A DNA stretch of 64,000 bases, from positions 1 to 64,000 of the forward strand of contig NZ_ACJN02000003.1 in the NCBI RefSeq assembly GCF_000174435.1, written 5' to 3'. Origin of the DNA: Desulfonatronospira thiodismutans ASO3-1. GTDB taxonomy: Bacteria; Desulfobacterota; Desulfovibrionia; Desulfovibrionales; Desulfonatronovibrionaceae. Under the pieces are notes generated by a model, which saw only the letters and a program-made list of their open reading frames with translations, had not been told where the DNA came from and did no database searches. Made by a program: the position numbers and the translations under genes. Of this stretch, positions 22,074-31,557 are shown in pieces; position 1 is the stretch's first letter, and the number at the start of each line of letters is the position of its first letter.

Positions 22074-23258
22074 ATGCTGGACAGGCAGATCCAGGACTAC
22101 CTGGAATGGATGAACAATGCCGGGTATGCTCCATGGACAATGGCCCAACACAGCCAAATTCTAAACCGGCTGCTGGACTTTGTGGTGCTAAATAGCATCC
22201 CCTGGGAGCGTACCTTTGCCCGGGATACCTTGCAGGCATTTAAGGACCATGTCCAGGTTAAGTATGCCGGGTTTGTCCTGCGCGGATTCATGCGCTACCT
22301 GCACCAGAATGGCATAATCTGCTTGCCGCCGGGTGCTTTGCCTGAAGGCAGAGGCAGGAGCAAGCTCCAAAGAGCCCAGCTGCCCAGGCTTTATGAAGAG
22401 TATCTGCAATTCTACACCCAAACCCGCCAGGTGGGACATGTTCAGATCTACCGGGTCCGGGGGACTCTATCCGCACTTAATGACTACCTGCAAAACCAGG
22501 GCATGGAGCTTAAAGACCTGGATGTCTTACATATGGATGCTTTTCTGGCTGAGAGAAACAGGAAATACGCCCCTGAAACCAGAATACATGAACGATCAGG
22601 CCTTAGAGGTTTTTTACGCTACCTGTACCTGGAAAGACAAATCCTGAAGAAAGATTTGAGCGCTTTGATCCAGGGGCCGCCGGTGTATGCCCAGAGCAGA
22701 CCACCCAGGTTTCTTACTTTGGAACAAATAAAGACCCTGTTTCAAAGCATTGACAAGGATCGCCCCGGGGGACTGCGGTCTTATGCCATGATCCATCTGG
22801 CCTACTCCCTGGGGCTTCGGCCGGGGGAAATCTGCCGGGTGACCCTGGATGACATTTTATTCCGGGACAAGCTGATATACCTGCCGGACAGAAAAAACTC
22901 TTCTCCAGCCAAACTTCCCCTGCCTCAGGGGGCACTCAGGGCTCTGGCCGCATACCTTGCCTGGGATAGACCAATGGATCCCGGGCACAGGTTTCTTCTT
23001 TGCAATACCAGGACACCTTACGGACCACTCACTCCTTTGACCGTGAGCCAGAATATCAGCGCCTGCTTCCGCCGGGCCGGGATCAAAGGATCTGCCTACT
23101 GGCTGCGCCATACCTATGCCCAGAACCTGTTGCAGGCGGAGGCGTCCATCTTTGAAATCAAAGAGATGCTGGGTCATGACATCATCAAGACCAGCAAGAG
23201 ATATCTGCATGTACACACCAGACTGATGCGTGAGGTATTGTTCAATGAAAAAGTTTGA
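22074..23258 (+). CDS. Tyrosine recombinase 1 of the RIT-like trio, copy 2
   Basis: The 394-residue protein differs from the copy-1 protein at very few positions, e.g. CNSTP-frame base change at 22403 and Asp for Asn in the AWDRPMD segment. Catalytic Arg, HxxR, His and Tyr are all present (LRPGEI, WLRHTY, LGHDII, KRYLHV). Confidence 0.9.
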   Translation: MLDRQIQDYLEWMNNAGYAPWTMAQHSQILNRLLDFVVLNSIPWERTFARDTLQAFKDHVQVKYAGFVLRGFMRYLHQNGIICLPPGALPEGRGRSKLQRAQLPRLYEEYLQFYTQTRQVGHVQIYRVRGTLSALNDYLQNQGMELKDLDVLHMDAFLAERNRKYAPETRIHERSGLRGFLRYLYLERQILKKDLSALIQGPPVYAQSRPPRFLTLEQIKTLFQSIDKDRPGGLRSYAMIHLAYSLGLRPGEICRVTLDDILFRDKLIYLPDRKNSSPAKLPLPQGALRALAAYLAWDRPMDPGHRFLLCNTRTPYGPLTPLTVSQNISACFRRAGIKGSAYWLRHTYAQNLLQAEASIFEIKEMLGHDIIKTSKRYLHVHTRLMREVLFNEKV

Positions 23259-24213
23259 GAGCTTTCTGGCCGGACATCTAAATGATTTTATCCAGTACCG
23301 CAAGGAACTTGGATATGTGAACAAGAGCCTGGCAAACCAGCTGAGAGCACTGGATTATTATGTCCGGGATAATGCCCGGGGGTGGGAAGACCTCACGCCT
23401 GCCTTTTTTCTGGGCTTCCGTGATGGAATCAAGGGCTCGCCTGCAACCGTCAACAATGTCATTCAGGCCACACGCAACTTCTTTGCTTATCTGCACCGGA
23501 CAGGCTGCTGTGAACATAATCCGGTCCAGGATCTCCCGGCCAAGACTGAAAACGCCTTTATCCCTTTCATTTTCTCCCCGGAGCAGGTGGAGCAGCTCCT
23601 GCAGGGGGTGCAAAGTCAGATCCGGCGCAGCAGGGAAAAGTGCTTCCTGGTGGATATGGGCATATACATAGCTCTAATGTTGCAGGCCAGGTGCGGGCTG
23701 CGCATGTCCGAACCACTCAACCTGGGGCTTGAACATTTTGATCCTGTGCAAGGCACTATCTATATCCAAAAGACCAAGTTCCATAAGGACCGCTTGATTC
23801 CCATTCCTTGGGAGGCCCAAAAAGAACTGGATAACTTCCTGAGTCTTCGAGACGCCCTGTGCTGCACAAGCCCTTATCTCCTGCCAGGATTTAAAAACGC
23901 CCTGAGAACCAATCAGGTGTATCCCGTCTTTCACAGGGCTGTGCGGGAAACGGGAATCCATGCCCCAAGAAGAATTATAGCCAACATGGTCTTTGGCCAT
24001 CCCACTCCGCACAGCCTGAGGCATTCCTTTGCAGTCAACACCCTCAAGGCGGCCCGGGACCGGGGCCGGGACCCCCAGGCTGTTCTGCCAGTACTATCCG
24101 CGTATATGGGCCACAGCAAGTACCGCTACACCGCCCTGTATCTCAAGGTCATGGACGCCGAGAAGCGCCAGGGATTTGTGGACTTTGCCATCTCGCGACT
24201 GGAGGACATATGA
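23245..24213 (+). CDS. Tyrosine recombinase 2 of the RIT-like trio, copy 2
   Basis: The product is the same as that of 3299-4267, starting MKKFESFLAG and overlapping recombinase 1 by 14 bp. Motifs LRMSEP, SLRHSF, MGHSKY and ALYLKV are intact. Confidence 0.9.
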   Translation: MKKFESFLAGHLNDFIQYRKELGYVNKSLANQLRALDYYVRDNARGWEDLTPAFFLGFRDGIKGSPATVNNVIQATRNFFAYLHRTGCCEHNPVQDLPAKTENAFIPFIFSPEQVEQLLQGVQSQIRRSREKCFLVDMGIYIALMLQARCGLRMSEPLNLGLEHFDPVQGTIYIQKTKFHKDRLIPIPWEAQKELDNFLSLRDALCCTSPYLLPGFKNALRTNQVYPVFHRAVRETGIHAPRRIIANMVFGHPTPHSLRHSFAVNTLKAARDRGRDPQAVLPVLSAYMGHSKYRYTALYLKVMDAEKRQGFVDFAISRLEDI

Positions 24214-25226
24214 ATCTGGGCTCCTGTCTGCATACCTTCTTTGATCAGTACCTGCCAAGAACCAAGGGCGTCAGCTCCAACACCATCCTGGCCTACCGCC
24301 ATACCTTCAGCCTGTTTTTGCCCTTTGCCTCCAAAACCCTTGGCCGGGATATCAACTCCCTGGAGATTGAGCATTTAAGCACCCAGCTCATCCTGGATTT
24401 TTTAGACCATCTGGAGAGCGGCAGAAATAACAGTGCTCGCACCAGAGGCCACAGACTGGCGGTATTCAAGTCCCTGGCCAGAATGATCCGTTTTCTCTAT
24501 CCCGAACATAAACTGCTGGCAGACCGGATTATCTCCATCCCTCAGAAGCGCTTCCCCAAAAAACTGGCTGCCTTTCTCACCCATGAAGAGGTTTTGCTGG
24601 TCCTGGATAGTATAAATCTCAAGAAAAGCGGAGCTTTCCGGGATTATACCATCATCCACCTGCTCTACAACTCCGGGGCCAGGGCCGAGGAATCAGCCTC
24701 GCTACGTCTGGACTACTTTGACCCGCACAAGAAAACCCTGGCCATCCTGGGCAAGGGCAACCGCTACCGCCAAATCGAGCTCTGGCCCAAGACAGTCCAG
24801 CTCATGTCCATGTATATCCAGAAATACCGCCCCAGGCCCAAACCCTTGCATCAGAACACCCTGTTTTTAAATCAGCGCAGGCAAGGCTTTACCAGAAACG
24901 GCATCTACCGGTTATGCAGGAAATATCTGAGCCTGGTGTTTGAAGAAAACCGATTCCAGGGATTGAATCCGGTGCATTGCTTCAGGCATTCATGTGCCAT
25001 CAACATGCTCGGGACCGGCTTCAGCCTGACAGACATCAAAAACCACCTGGGACATGAAAACCTGCAATCCACCATGGTCTATCTCAAGCTGAGTCTGAAT
25101 CGCAAACGAGAGCTGCAGCAGAAGTTCATTGAATACACCCAGAACCAGACCCAGGACCCCAAACTGGATGAACTTCTGGACTGGGAAAAAGAGCAGGAGA
25201 CTCTGGACTGGCTGGACAGCCTGTAA
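24210..25226 (+). CDS. Tyrosine recombinase 3 of the RIT-like trio, copy 2
   Basis: This 338-residue product is the same as that of 4264-5280, overlapping recombinase 2 by four bases. Motifs ARAEES, CFRHSC, LGHENL and MVYLKL are intact. It is followed only by the right element end. Confidence 0.9.
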   Translation: MNLGSCLHTFFDQYLPRTKGVSSNTILAYRHTFSLFLPFASKTLGRDINSLEIEHLSTQLILDFLDHLESGRNNSARTRGHRLAVFKSLARMIRFLYPEHKLLADRIISIPQKRFPKKLAAFLTHEEVLLVLDSINLKKSGAFRDYTIIHLLYNSGARAEESASLRLDYFDPHKKTLAILGKGNRYRQIELWPKTVQLMSMYIQKYRPRPKPLHQNTLFLNQRRQGFTRNGIYRLCRKYLSLVFEENRFQGLNPVHCFRHSCAINMLGTGFSLTDIKNHLGHENLQSTMVYLKLSLNRKRELQQKFIEYTQNQTQDPKLDELLDWEKEQETLDWLDSL

Positions 25227-25314
25227 GGCCCATATGCAGGCTGAGTCCAAACAAGTGGTACTATATTCCAAGGCCAAAAATTATGTTGCCAGCCCAAAAT
25301 AATTATGCTGCATG

Positions 25315-25411
25315 TCTTCATATCCCCCTGGTATCCATGAAGATATGAAGACCCCGCCAAATCCGGTTTATTTACATGCATATCAGCCTGTTACGAGAAC
25401 TCGCAACATAA
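25315..25411 (+). repeat. RIT copy 2 right end
   Basis: It carries the same GTCTTCATATC/GATATGAAGAC hairpin and terminal CTCGCAACATAA as copy 1. Flanking GGGACA follows. Confidence 0.75.
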
Positions 25412-25497
25412 GGGACAGGTTAATTATTGCAAGCAAAACCGAAATTTGTTAAGTTTACTCCAAACCGCTCAACCACAAGCCTTCCAGGAGGTCCACC
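25412..25497 (+). repeat. RAYT leader, type B, interrupted at its GGGACA by RIT copy 2
   Basis: GGGACAGGTTAATTATTGCA and the following bases up to CCAGGAGGTCCACC lead into the RAYT at 25498. The 3' half (AACCACAAGCCTTC) matches the type-B leader at 43344-43431. Confidence 0.65.
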
Positions 25498-26412
25498 ATG
25501 CCCAGAATAGCCAGATTTATCCGGGACAATCAGCCCAGTGTATACCATGTAATATCCAGAACCGCCCTGCAGGGCCTGCCCATCAAGGATAAAGACAATG
25601 ACTTTCTGCTGGGCCTGATCAAAAAGCTGTCACAACTCTACTTTGTTGATGTGCTGGGATTCGCACTTTTAGGCAACCACTTCCACCTGGTAATCCGCAT
25701 GTATCCAGAGTCTGATCCTACGGATGATGAAATCAAGGAAAGGTTGCAGAAATATTATGGAGATGAGCTTAATGTTACCGGGGTGCTTATATCCGACTAC
25801 CGCAAGAGGCTGACCAACCTGGGGGCTTATGTGAAGGACATCAAGCAGGGATTTACCAGGTATTTCAATAAAAAGTATGGCCGCAGAGGCTTTTTCTGGG
25901 GGGATAGATTCAAAAGTATGATTGTTCAGGACGGGTTAAGCCTGGTTAATCTTCTGGCTTATGTGGACCTCAATCCTATCCGGGCCGGGATAGTAAAGAA
26001 ACCGGAAGACTACCGCTGGTGTTCTCTTGGTTATCATACTCAGACCGGGAATAAGGGCGGGCTATTGTCCATGGACTTTGGCATGAAGGAATGGAATGAG
26101 TTTGATCCAAAAGAGATAGTTCGCAAGTACAGGCAGTTTGTATATGAAACAGGCGCTGTGGATGCGGGTAAAGGCAAGGTCATGGATAAAAAGATCGTGG
26201 AAAAGGCCCGGAAGAAAGGCTACAAAATATCCAGGACTGACCGGTTCAGGTATAGATGCCGGTATTTTACTGACTCCGGGGTGATCGGCGGGAAAGACTT
26301 TGTTCAGGAGGTATTTGATCAGGTCAAACACCTGCTGGGGTCTAAGGATACAAGGAAATTTACTCCCGTAGGCGGGGTTGAGGGAACTTATTCCATGAAG
26401 CGGCTTGGATAG
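25498..26412 (+). CDS. REP-associated tyrosine transposase (RAYT), type B
   Basis: The 304-residue protein is related to the type-A RAYTs but clearly distinct (e.g. SDPTDDEIKERLQKYYGDEL). The HUH motif HFH is in LLGNHFHLVIRM, and the Tyr-bearing segment is AYVKDIKQGFTRYFNKKY. It starts at ATG 25498 after AGGAGG. It is almost identical to 43432-44352 and appears intact. Confidence 0.9.
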   Translation: MPRIARFIRDNQPSVYHVISRTALQGLPIKDKDNDFLLGLIKKLSQLYFVDVLGFALLGNHFHLVIRMYPESDPTDDEIKERLQKYYGDELNVTGVLISDYRKRLTNLGAYVKDIKQGFTRYFNKKYGRRGFFWGDRFKSMIVQDGLSLVNLLAYVDLNPIRAGIVKKPEDYRWCSLGYHTQTGNKGGLLSMDFGMKEWNEFDPKEIVRKYRQFVYETGAVDAGKGKVMDKKIVEKARKKGYKISRTDRFRYRCRYFTDSGVIGGKDFVQEVFDQVKHLLGSKDTRKFTPVGGVEGTYSMKRLG

Positions 26413-26476
26413 ACATCTCTTCCAAGCTCATGTAGTAATAATCTCATTCATTCAACAACAATATGGAGCCCGTGGC

Positions 26477-27229
26477 ATGTACCAAAACACCCAGGCCCTG
26501 GACAAATCCCAGGACATAAAATTCACTCAGGTAAGTAACTACCACTTTGCAGCCAAAGAAAACTTCTGCCCGGTCTTCCTCCAGGAGCTGCCCCAGGTAG
26601 TAAGGGAATACTTTATCTGCTTCCCAAATAATCAGACAGACCTGCCCCACGCCCTCTTGGGCTTTCAGCAGAACACTAACCAGTACGTATCAGAAGACGG
26701 AAGCTGGCAAGCTGAATACATCCCAGCATACATAAGAAGATACCCGTTTATACTGGCCAAAAAGGAAGACTCTGCTCAAGACGAATTCACCCTGGCAGCC
26801 GACATAAACGCCCCGCACTTTGAGCAGGCCACTGGAGAGCCTTTATTCACCCTGAACAATCAGCCCACTGAGCTGATGCAAAATAAGATACAGCTGCTTA
26901 AAGGCATAGAGCAGCAGCGTATAATAACCCAGCAGGCTGTACAGGAAATAGAAAAAGCCGGGTTATTCAAAATGGAACAACTAACCATAAAGCTGAAAGA
27001 CCAGCCCGTGGCCTCAATAGGCGGGCTTAGAATGATAGACGAGGAAAAACTGAAAGGCTTTACAAGCAATTACGGCCCCACCATGGAGCTGATAGCCGCG
27101 CACCTGTTCTCTAAGGCTAATTTGCAGTACGGCGTGCTTGCTGGTAAGAAGCGGGCTGTGCCAGAGCCTGGACCTGTTGATCCTGGGTTCAGCTTTGGGG
27201 ATGATGATATAATAAGGTTTGACCAGTAA
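26477..27229 (+). CDS. SapC-family protein, second copy
   Basis: The 250-residue protein starts at ATG 26477 (MYQNTQALDK). The conserved parts are FCPVFLQELPQVVREYFICF, LLGFQQNTNQYV and YIPAYIRRYPFILAK. It is diverged from the first SapC protein and lacks the NYN partner. A frayed start of a DUF6447-like gene follows directly. The first codons overlap nothing, but the gene lies just behind a RAYT. Confidence 0.7.
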   Translation: MYQNTQALDKSQDIKFTQVSNYHFAAKENFCPVFLQELPQVVREYFICFPNNQTDLPHALLGFQQNTNQYVSEDGSWQAEYIPAYIRRYPFILAKKEDSAQDEFTLAADINAPHFEQATGEPLFTLNNQPTELMQNKIQLLKGIEQQRIITQQAVQEIEKAGLFKMEQLTIKLKDQPVASIGGLRMIDEEKLKGFTSNYGPTMELIAAHLFSKANLQYGVLAGKKRAVPEPGPVDPGFSFGDDDIIRFDQ

Positions 27230-27244
27230 AGGAGAGTTATTAAA

Positions 27245-27304
27245 ATGGCTACAATTACTATTGATGGAAAAGAATTTGATACCGATTGTCGTTGGGAAAA
27301 ATAA
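27245..27304 (+). pseudogene. DUF6447-like gene fragment
   Basis: AAAGGAGAGTTATTAAA precedes ATG 27245. The frame reads MATITIDGKEFDTDCRWEK and stops. ITIDGKEFDTD is the usual opening of small DUF6447 proteins, which I recall as frequent neighbours of SapC genes. The remaining ~40 residues are missing. Confidence 0.45.
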
Positions 27305-27747
27305 ATTCGGCATAAAAATATATAATAAGTAATATTTATAGCATACAAAATACAAAAATATAGCATCGCACCGTTGAAATTCAAACAGTTGGGAGCTGAA
27401 CTTTACTTAAATAGAGGCATGTGGGGTAACAAAAGAGTTTTGACAGGAAATTTGGACGCAGGTGTGCCTTGTGGTCCTCTGTGCAATTAAGCAGATTGAA
27501 TTTATGCCGCCCAGCGGTAGCTGTGATGAAACCCTCCCACCCAGGGGATGGATTCCAGATTGCAAACGCTTTTTTCTGCCTGCTTGAATTCTACAGGCTT
27601 AAGTACTGGGGGATATCCATCATTGGACATGTGGGGCCGGGCGTGATTGTAGAGAAAGTGGGGACAGGTTCTTTGAGTTGCCTTTTTTGCAAAGTCGATG
27701 TCTTTGTTTTTTATTCCCTTACGGTAAGCATGACCTTTTATTGATTG
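27305..27747. other. Non-coding remnant region with a solo REP-like motif
   Basis: Apart from the transposase remnant, this stretch holds GTGGGGACAGGTTCTTTGAG at 27658-27677, which matches the type-B RAYT leader at 43342 for about 20 bases and then diverges. No further gene is seen. Confidence 0.5.
27502..27657 (-). pseudogene. Integrase-core (DDE) transposase, C-terminal remnant
   Basis: The minus strand reads HFLYNHARPHMSNDGYPPVL then KPVEFKQAEK and ends at TAA 27504-27502. YNHxRPHxxxxGxxP is the C-terminal signature of rve-type (IS3/IS481-like) transposases. It is cut at GGGGACA 27660-27666. Confidence 0.6.
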
Positions 27748-28752
27748 TTAAAAATGATTGGTTTCAGGCTGGGGGGTAGGTATGACCCCTCTATTGTTTT
27801 TGATTGAAGTGCTGGCCTGCACGGCAAGTATTCCGCTGCCTCTGCCCCTGGCCTGATTTGGGTGGCCGTAAAACTGTTGGCAGCGGTCTGTAATGTGGCC
27901 CAACGCTTTTGCCAGATCCTCATGTGTCCATTTTTTCCCAGATTCACTTTTTAGGTTGGCTGCAAACTGATGCCTCAAGGAATAAGGAGAAACTCCTTTG
28001 AACCCAAGATTATCTGCTGCCCGGCGGATGGCTTTTCTAAATGCTTCTTTATTAATCCACACCAGGCGGGGTTCTTCGTAGGCCAAATTGAAAAGTCTGT
28101 GCGCATCTTCGAGTGCAAACTTGAGAACCCGTTGCTTTTGCCCCTGTTTATTTTTAATATATTTAGCACCCTTTATAGTAACCTTAAGATGGTCATGGTC
28201 CACAGTCTCCAGCCATACACCCTTCTCCAACTCTGCAGGCCTGCATCCGGTTAACGCCATGATCAGGGCCGCATCCTGGTGTTGGATGGGGAGTTCATCG
28301 ATGAGCTGGCCCACCCAATTACTGGGCAGTCCACGTAGAGCTTTTCTTTTTCCAGAAATTTTATCTTTTTTGTACGGTTTAGGTTGGTTACCTGGTGCTG
28401 GAGGATTAAGTCGATGTTGCTTTTCATAGTCTGGAGATAGTTTTTTCAGATCTTCGCCAAGCCTCAACGCCTCTTCCCTATATAACTTAACCTTGGTCTT
28501 GTCAGTTTTTTCCAGTTTGTCGGCCTCTTTCAACAGGGACCGGATCAGTAGAGAGGCACCATACTGGTAAGCTGCTTTGTATTTGTACCATGTCGTTTTT
28601 TTCAGATTCCTATTTTGAAAATACCTGAACAGACCGCCATTGGCGTAAATTCTTTTGAAAATTTTAAGCAGATGATTGTTTGTAGCCTGGTCATTATTTT
28701 GAGTGTAGTTAATAATATGAGTAGCAATAGCTCTTGCTGCTGACTTTGTCAT
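27748..28752 (-). CDS. Site-specific tyrosine integrase
   Basis: The 334-residue protein has a basic N-terminal region and a C-terminal catalytic domain with Arg in MALTGCRPAELEKG, HxxR in YSLRHQFAAN, His in LAKALGHIT and Tyr in CQQFYGHPN. It is unlike the RIT recombinases and the P4-type integrases here. A large palindrome lies ~70-170 bp upstream of its start, possibly its recombination site. The ribosome site is weak. Confidence 0.85.
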   Translation of the reverse strand: MTKSAARAIATHIINYTQNNDQATNNHLLKIFKRIYANGGLFRYFQNRNLKKTTWYKYKAAYQYGASLLIRSLLKEADKLEKTDKTKVKLYREEALRLGEDLKKLSPDYEKQHRLNPPAPGNQPKPYKKDKISGKRKALRGLPSNWVGQLIDELPIQHQDAALIMALTGCRPAELEKGVWLETVDHDHLKVTIKGAKYIKNKQGQKQRVLKFALEDAHRLFNLAYEEPRLVWINKEAFRKAIRRAADNLGFKGVSPYSLRHQFAANLKSESGKKWTHEDLAKALGHITDRCQQFYGHPNQARGRGSGILAVQASTSIKNNRGVIPTPQPETNHF

Positions 28753-28821
28753 AAGGAACCCTGTATTTTACTGACAGCTCATTTTATTCTTGAGCGACCA
28801 ATAGTTTTTTTGTTTATCCAG

Positions 28822-28952
28822 TGGCGGCTTATCACTACGGCTTCCAGCCTCCGTGATTTCCATAAGCTGATCAGTTCAGCGTATTACGCTTCACTGATCA
28901 GCTTATGGAACCAGCCGCCATAAGAACGGGACAAAAAATGTGCCCGTTCTTA
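28822..28952. repeat. About 100-bp compound palindrome plus adjacent hairpin
   Basis: TGGCGGCT (28822) pairs with AGCCGCCA (28913-28920). Inside, CCATAAGCTGATCAGT (28860-28875) pairs perfectly with ACTGATCAGCTTATGG (28893-28908). Immediately after, TAAGAACGGG and CCCGTTCTTA form another hairpin (28921-28952). The left unpaired bases would bulge on folding. Confidence 0.65.
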
Positions 28953-29056
28953 TACAAATCTGTAATACAATTTTTGGCCAAACAACCCTCTAAGTTTAGA
29001 GGACAATCCTTTTCGTTGTTCAAGCCTTTCCTCCACTGCATAAATTAAAGCGTTCA

Positions 29057-29356
29057 TTACGGAATTTTGTTTTCCAAATATTTTCTTAGCCCTTTAACTT
29101 CCTTGATCAGATTGTTGTGCGTTTTAATCAATTCTTTTAATATTTCACTGACTTGGCTCCAGTTACTTTTGTGTAAATTTTGTGAGTGCTCAATAATCCT
29201 GAATATAACATCTTCAATCTCTGTTTCACGCAACAACTTTTTCGTGATGACATTAGTCAAGGATTCATGAGATGACCTCGCCTCCTGCTCCAGCCTTTGA
29301 TGCACGTCATCAGCCAGCCTTATACTTACTGGTTTCTTTGCTATAGTGTTCTTCAA
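29057..29356 (-). CDS. Small ribbon-helix-helix-like protein
   Basis: The 99-residue protein starts at TTG 29356 with GAGGA nine bases upstream. PVSIRLADDVHQRLEQEARS resembles a ribbon-helix-helix DNA-binding segment, followed by a long helical C-terminus (KELIKTHNNLIKEVKGLRKY). It lies 22 bp behind the 194-residue gene on the same strand and probably forms an operon with it. It could be an antitoxin or plasmid-type regulator. Confidence 0.5.
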   Translation of the reverse strand: MKNTIAKKPVSIRLADDVHQRLEQEARSSHESLTNVITKKLLRETEIEDVIFRIIEHSQNLHKSNWSQVSEILKELIKTHNNLIKEVKGLRKYLENKIP

Positions 29357-29378
29357 AATTTGCTTCCTCTATATTAAC

Positions 29379-29963
29379 TTAACTTGACTCTTGCATTAAA
29401 TGCGTCAGATTAATTCCCAAGTCTTGTTCAGTTTCATCAAATCCCATGTCTTCTCTATCAGAACTTAAATCATGTTTTAATTTGCTTGCTACAAATGCAG
29501 CAATAATATTTTTTTCATCAATCCAGTCTTTGACTATATCAAATGCAATAATTAAGTTATCACTTTCTTCGTCAAAAATTATATTTGCACCGGATACAGC
29601 TGTTTGCTCGCACCACTCTTGTACAGCATCATTATGTAACATTGCATCCTTCATATTAACATATAGTATACCATCTTTTATGCAATTTTTTAAAATTCCC
29701 TTGGCATATGTGACTGGATATAACACTTCAAAAATCTGTTTTTGATGATTAAATCCAAGGCCATCTTCAGGTTCAGGTCTGTCCCCAATTTTCGGTATCC
29801 ATTGATTAAGTATATCCATTGCGCAAATCATACTGTTTTCAAAAGAAGCGCTTGTACCATCGTAATCATCGAATATAGTCAAATCACCTGATTGTTGGAT
29901 GTTCGCACTGTTCATCCAATCAATATTTTCCAGTTTTTTGATAAATTGCCTAGCTTTTTCCAT
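29379..29963 (-). CDS. Acidic protein of unknown function
   Basis: The 194-residue protein starts at ATG 29963 after AGGAG. It is acidic and mixed helical (KKLENIDWMNSANIQQSGDL; IAFDIVKDWIDEKNIIAAFV), with no recognised motif, signal peptide or membrane segment. Base composition is more AT-rich than the core genes, in keeping with the island. It probably forms an operon with the downstream RHH-like gene. Confidence 0.55.
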   Translation of the reverse strand: MEKARQFIKKLENIDWMNSANIQQSGDLTIFDDYDGTSASFENSMICAMDILNQWIPKIGDRPEPEDGLGFNHQKQIFEVLYPVTYAKGILKNCIKDGILYVNMKDAMLHNDAVQEWCEQTAVSGANIIFDEESDNLIIAFDIVKDWIDEKNIIAAFVASKLKHDLSSDREDMGFDETEQDLGINLTHLMQESS

Positions 29964-30031
29964 GTACTAATCTCCTGTATTCATTATTTTTTCAAAAGAG
30001 CAAAATTTATTTGGATGTTTTTATATATTGC

Positions 30032-31192
30032 CTATGCTACATTGTTTAATGGGACACTGTTTACAGCATCCAAGAGTGTCTGGTTGGCCAGATGTGCATA
30101 GCGCATGGTCGTTTTAATCTGGGTATGGCCCAAAAGCTCGCTTACTTCGTAAATGCTGCGGCCAGAGTTGATCAGAAAGCTTGAAAAACTGTGCCTGAGA
30201 TCATGTATCCGTACTTCTCCAAGTCCGGCTTTTTTCCTGGCTGTATCCCAGGACCTGAAAATGGCAGTAAATGGCTTTTGGGTGTCCGGGTTTGGAAAAA
30301 CATAAGGACAGCCATCTACATATTTTATTTTATCCAGCACCTCCAAAGCGCTATCAGACAAAGGTATTGTTCGAGTTTTTCCGGTTTTGGTGTCTGTTCC
30401 TGGAATTTGCCATGTCCGTCTTTCAAAATCGAAGTTATGCCATTTTGCCTTGAGCACTTCGCTTTTCCTGGCTCCGGTCAGTAGCAGCATTAAAATAATT
30501 GGTTCTAATAAGGGGTTCTCACTTTCCTTCAAAGCCTTGCAGAGCCTGTCCAGTTCATTTTTATCCAGGTATCTGTCTCGCTGATTATTCTCTTCGGCTA
30601 ACGTGACTTCTTTGGTTGGATTTGTCCGAACACCTGCTGTATCCCATTTCAGAGCCAGGTTGAAAATGTAGCGTAACAAAACGACCAGCCTGTTGGCGGT
30701 TGCAGGTTTGTAATCCGCAAGCAGACATTGCTGATGCAGGCTGATTATATGGTCTCTTTTTATCTGGTCCATGTGCATGCCTCCAAATTTGGGTATCAGA
30801 TGATTGCGCAGCAAGATAACATCTGTTTTCCAGGACTTTTTGTATGATTTTATATAAGGCAAATATTCATGCCACACAAACTCTTCAAACGTGGGCACGC
30901 TTTGTAGCACTTTCTTCTCTTGCTGCGGGTCTTTCCCCATTGCCACGTCTCCAAGTATCTTGTGTCCCAGCTTTCTGGCCTGATTCACAGACAGATCGGT
31001 AGCTCTACCGAGCTTTATTTGCTTATAGCGTCCACGTAGCGTTTTATACCTAATAAAGTATGTTTTGACCCCTGTAGGTCTAACCTCCAGTATCAATCCT
31101 CTGCACTTTTGGTCATGTACCTTCAACTTTTCTTTTCCTTTAGAACACTTTAGCTTGTTAACATAATTTTGTTTCAAAAGTTTAACTGACAT
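30032..31192 (-). CDS. P4-type tyrosine integrase
   Basis: The protein starts MSVKLLKQNYVNKLKCSKGK. ATG 31192 was chosen because TGGAG lies six bases upstream, and ATG 31204 would add four residues. It has an N-terminal arm-binding DUF4102-type domain (GLILEVRPTGVKTYFIRYKT) and then a catalytic domain with Arg in LLLTGARKSEVL, HxxR in HDLRHSFSSF, His in LLGHTQIKTT and Tyr in MRYAHLA. Such integrases drive genomic islands. A related but interrupted gene lies at 48859-50013, so the two may bracket an island. Confidence 0.9.
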   Translation of the reverse strand: MSVKLLKQNYVNKLKCSKGKEKLKVHDQKCRGLILEVRPTGVKTYFIRYKTLRGRYKQIKLGRATDLSVNQARKLGHKILGDVAMGKDPQQEKKVLQSVPTFEEFVWHEYLPYIKSYKKSWKTDVILLRNHLIPKFGGMHMDQIKRDHIISLHQQCLLADYKPATANRLVVLLRYIFNLALKWDTAGVRTNPTKEVTLAEENNQRDRYLDKNELDRLCKALKESENPLLEPIILMLLLTGARKSEVLKAKWHNFDFERRTWQIPGTDTKTGKTRTIPLSDSALEVLDKIKYVDGCPYVFPNPDTQKPFTAIFRSWDTARKKAGLGEVRIHDLRHSFSSFLINSGRSIYEVSELLGHTQIKTTMRYAHLANQTLLDAVNSVPLNNVA

Positions 31193-31204
31193 ACATTGCT
31201 CCAT

Positions 31205-31557
31205 ACATATAATTTATATTGTTTTGATTATTAAAACAATTAAACCATCATGAATATCGTATGTCAAGTTCACATGAAAATATTTGATCTGATACGAAAA
31301 CCTTTGTATACAACGTATTTGTACTGTTTAAATGCAAAAAAAGTGTAATATGATAAGAAAAAAATTATTAAAAAATATTGGCATTTAACACTTTGCTTTC
31401 AAAGTATAAAAATTCTTTTCTGTTAATATATAATGACAGCAAGTGTTAATATATTGAAATTTTGTGTAGTAGAGTGTAGGAGAAAGATGACAGGTAAGAA
31501 TATTGTCCATTGTTAGTTGGAGTGAATCTACGAATAAATTATATTTGGCATAAAATT
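31205..31557. other. AT-rich intergenic region
   Basis: The 353 bp between two minus-strand recombinase genes are rich in A and T (e.g. GTTAATATATAATGACAGC), with TGTTAATATATT repeated at about 31420 and 31444. It probably holds the promoter of the 30032-31192 integrase. No gene is seen. Confidence 0.4.

Larger units (their letters stand above)
20900..25417 (+). mobile_element. RIT-like element, copy 2
   Basis: The body 20906-25411 (4,506 bp) starts TTATGTTGCGAG (20906-20917) and ends CTCGCAACATAA (25400-25411), flanked by GGGACA at 20900-20905 and 25412-25417. From about 21150 it is almost identical to copy 1. Only the C-rich left ~200 bp differs strongly. Deleting it restores a GGGACA followed by GGTTAATTATTGC, the leader of the type-B RAYT at 25498. 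The five genes are all intact apart from the shared N-terminal oddity of the first. Confidence 0.85.

Noticed and set aside
28822-28920. Integron attC site and cassette array
   Set aside because: The palindrome lacks the GTT...AAC core sites and there is no series of cassettes, so only a loose analogy is kept.
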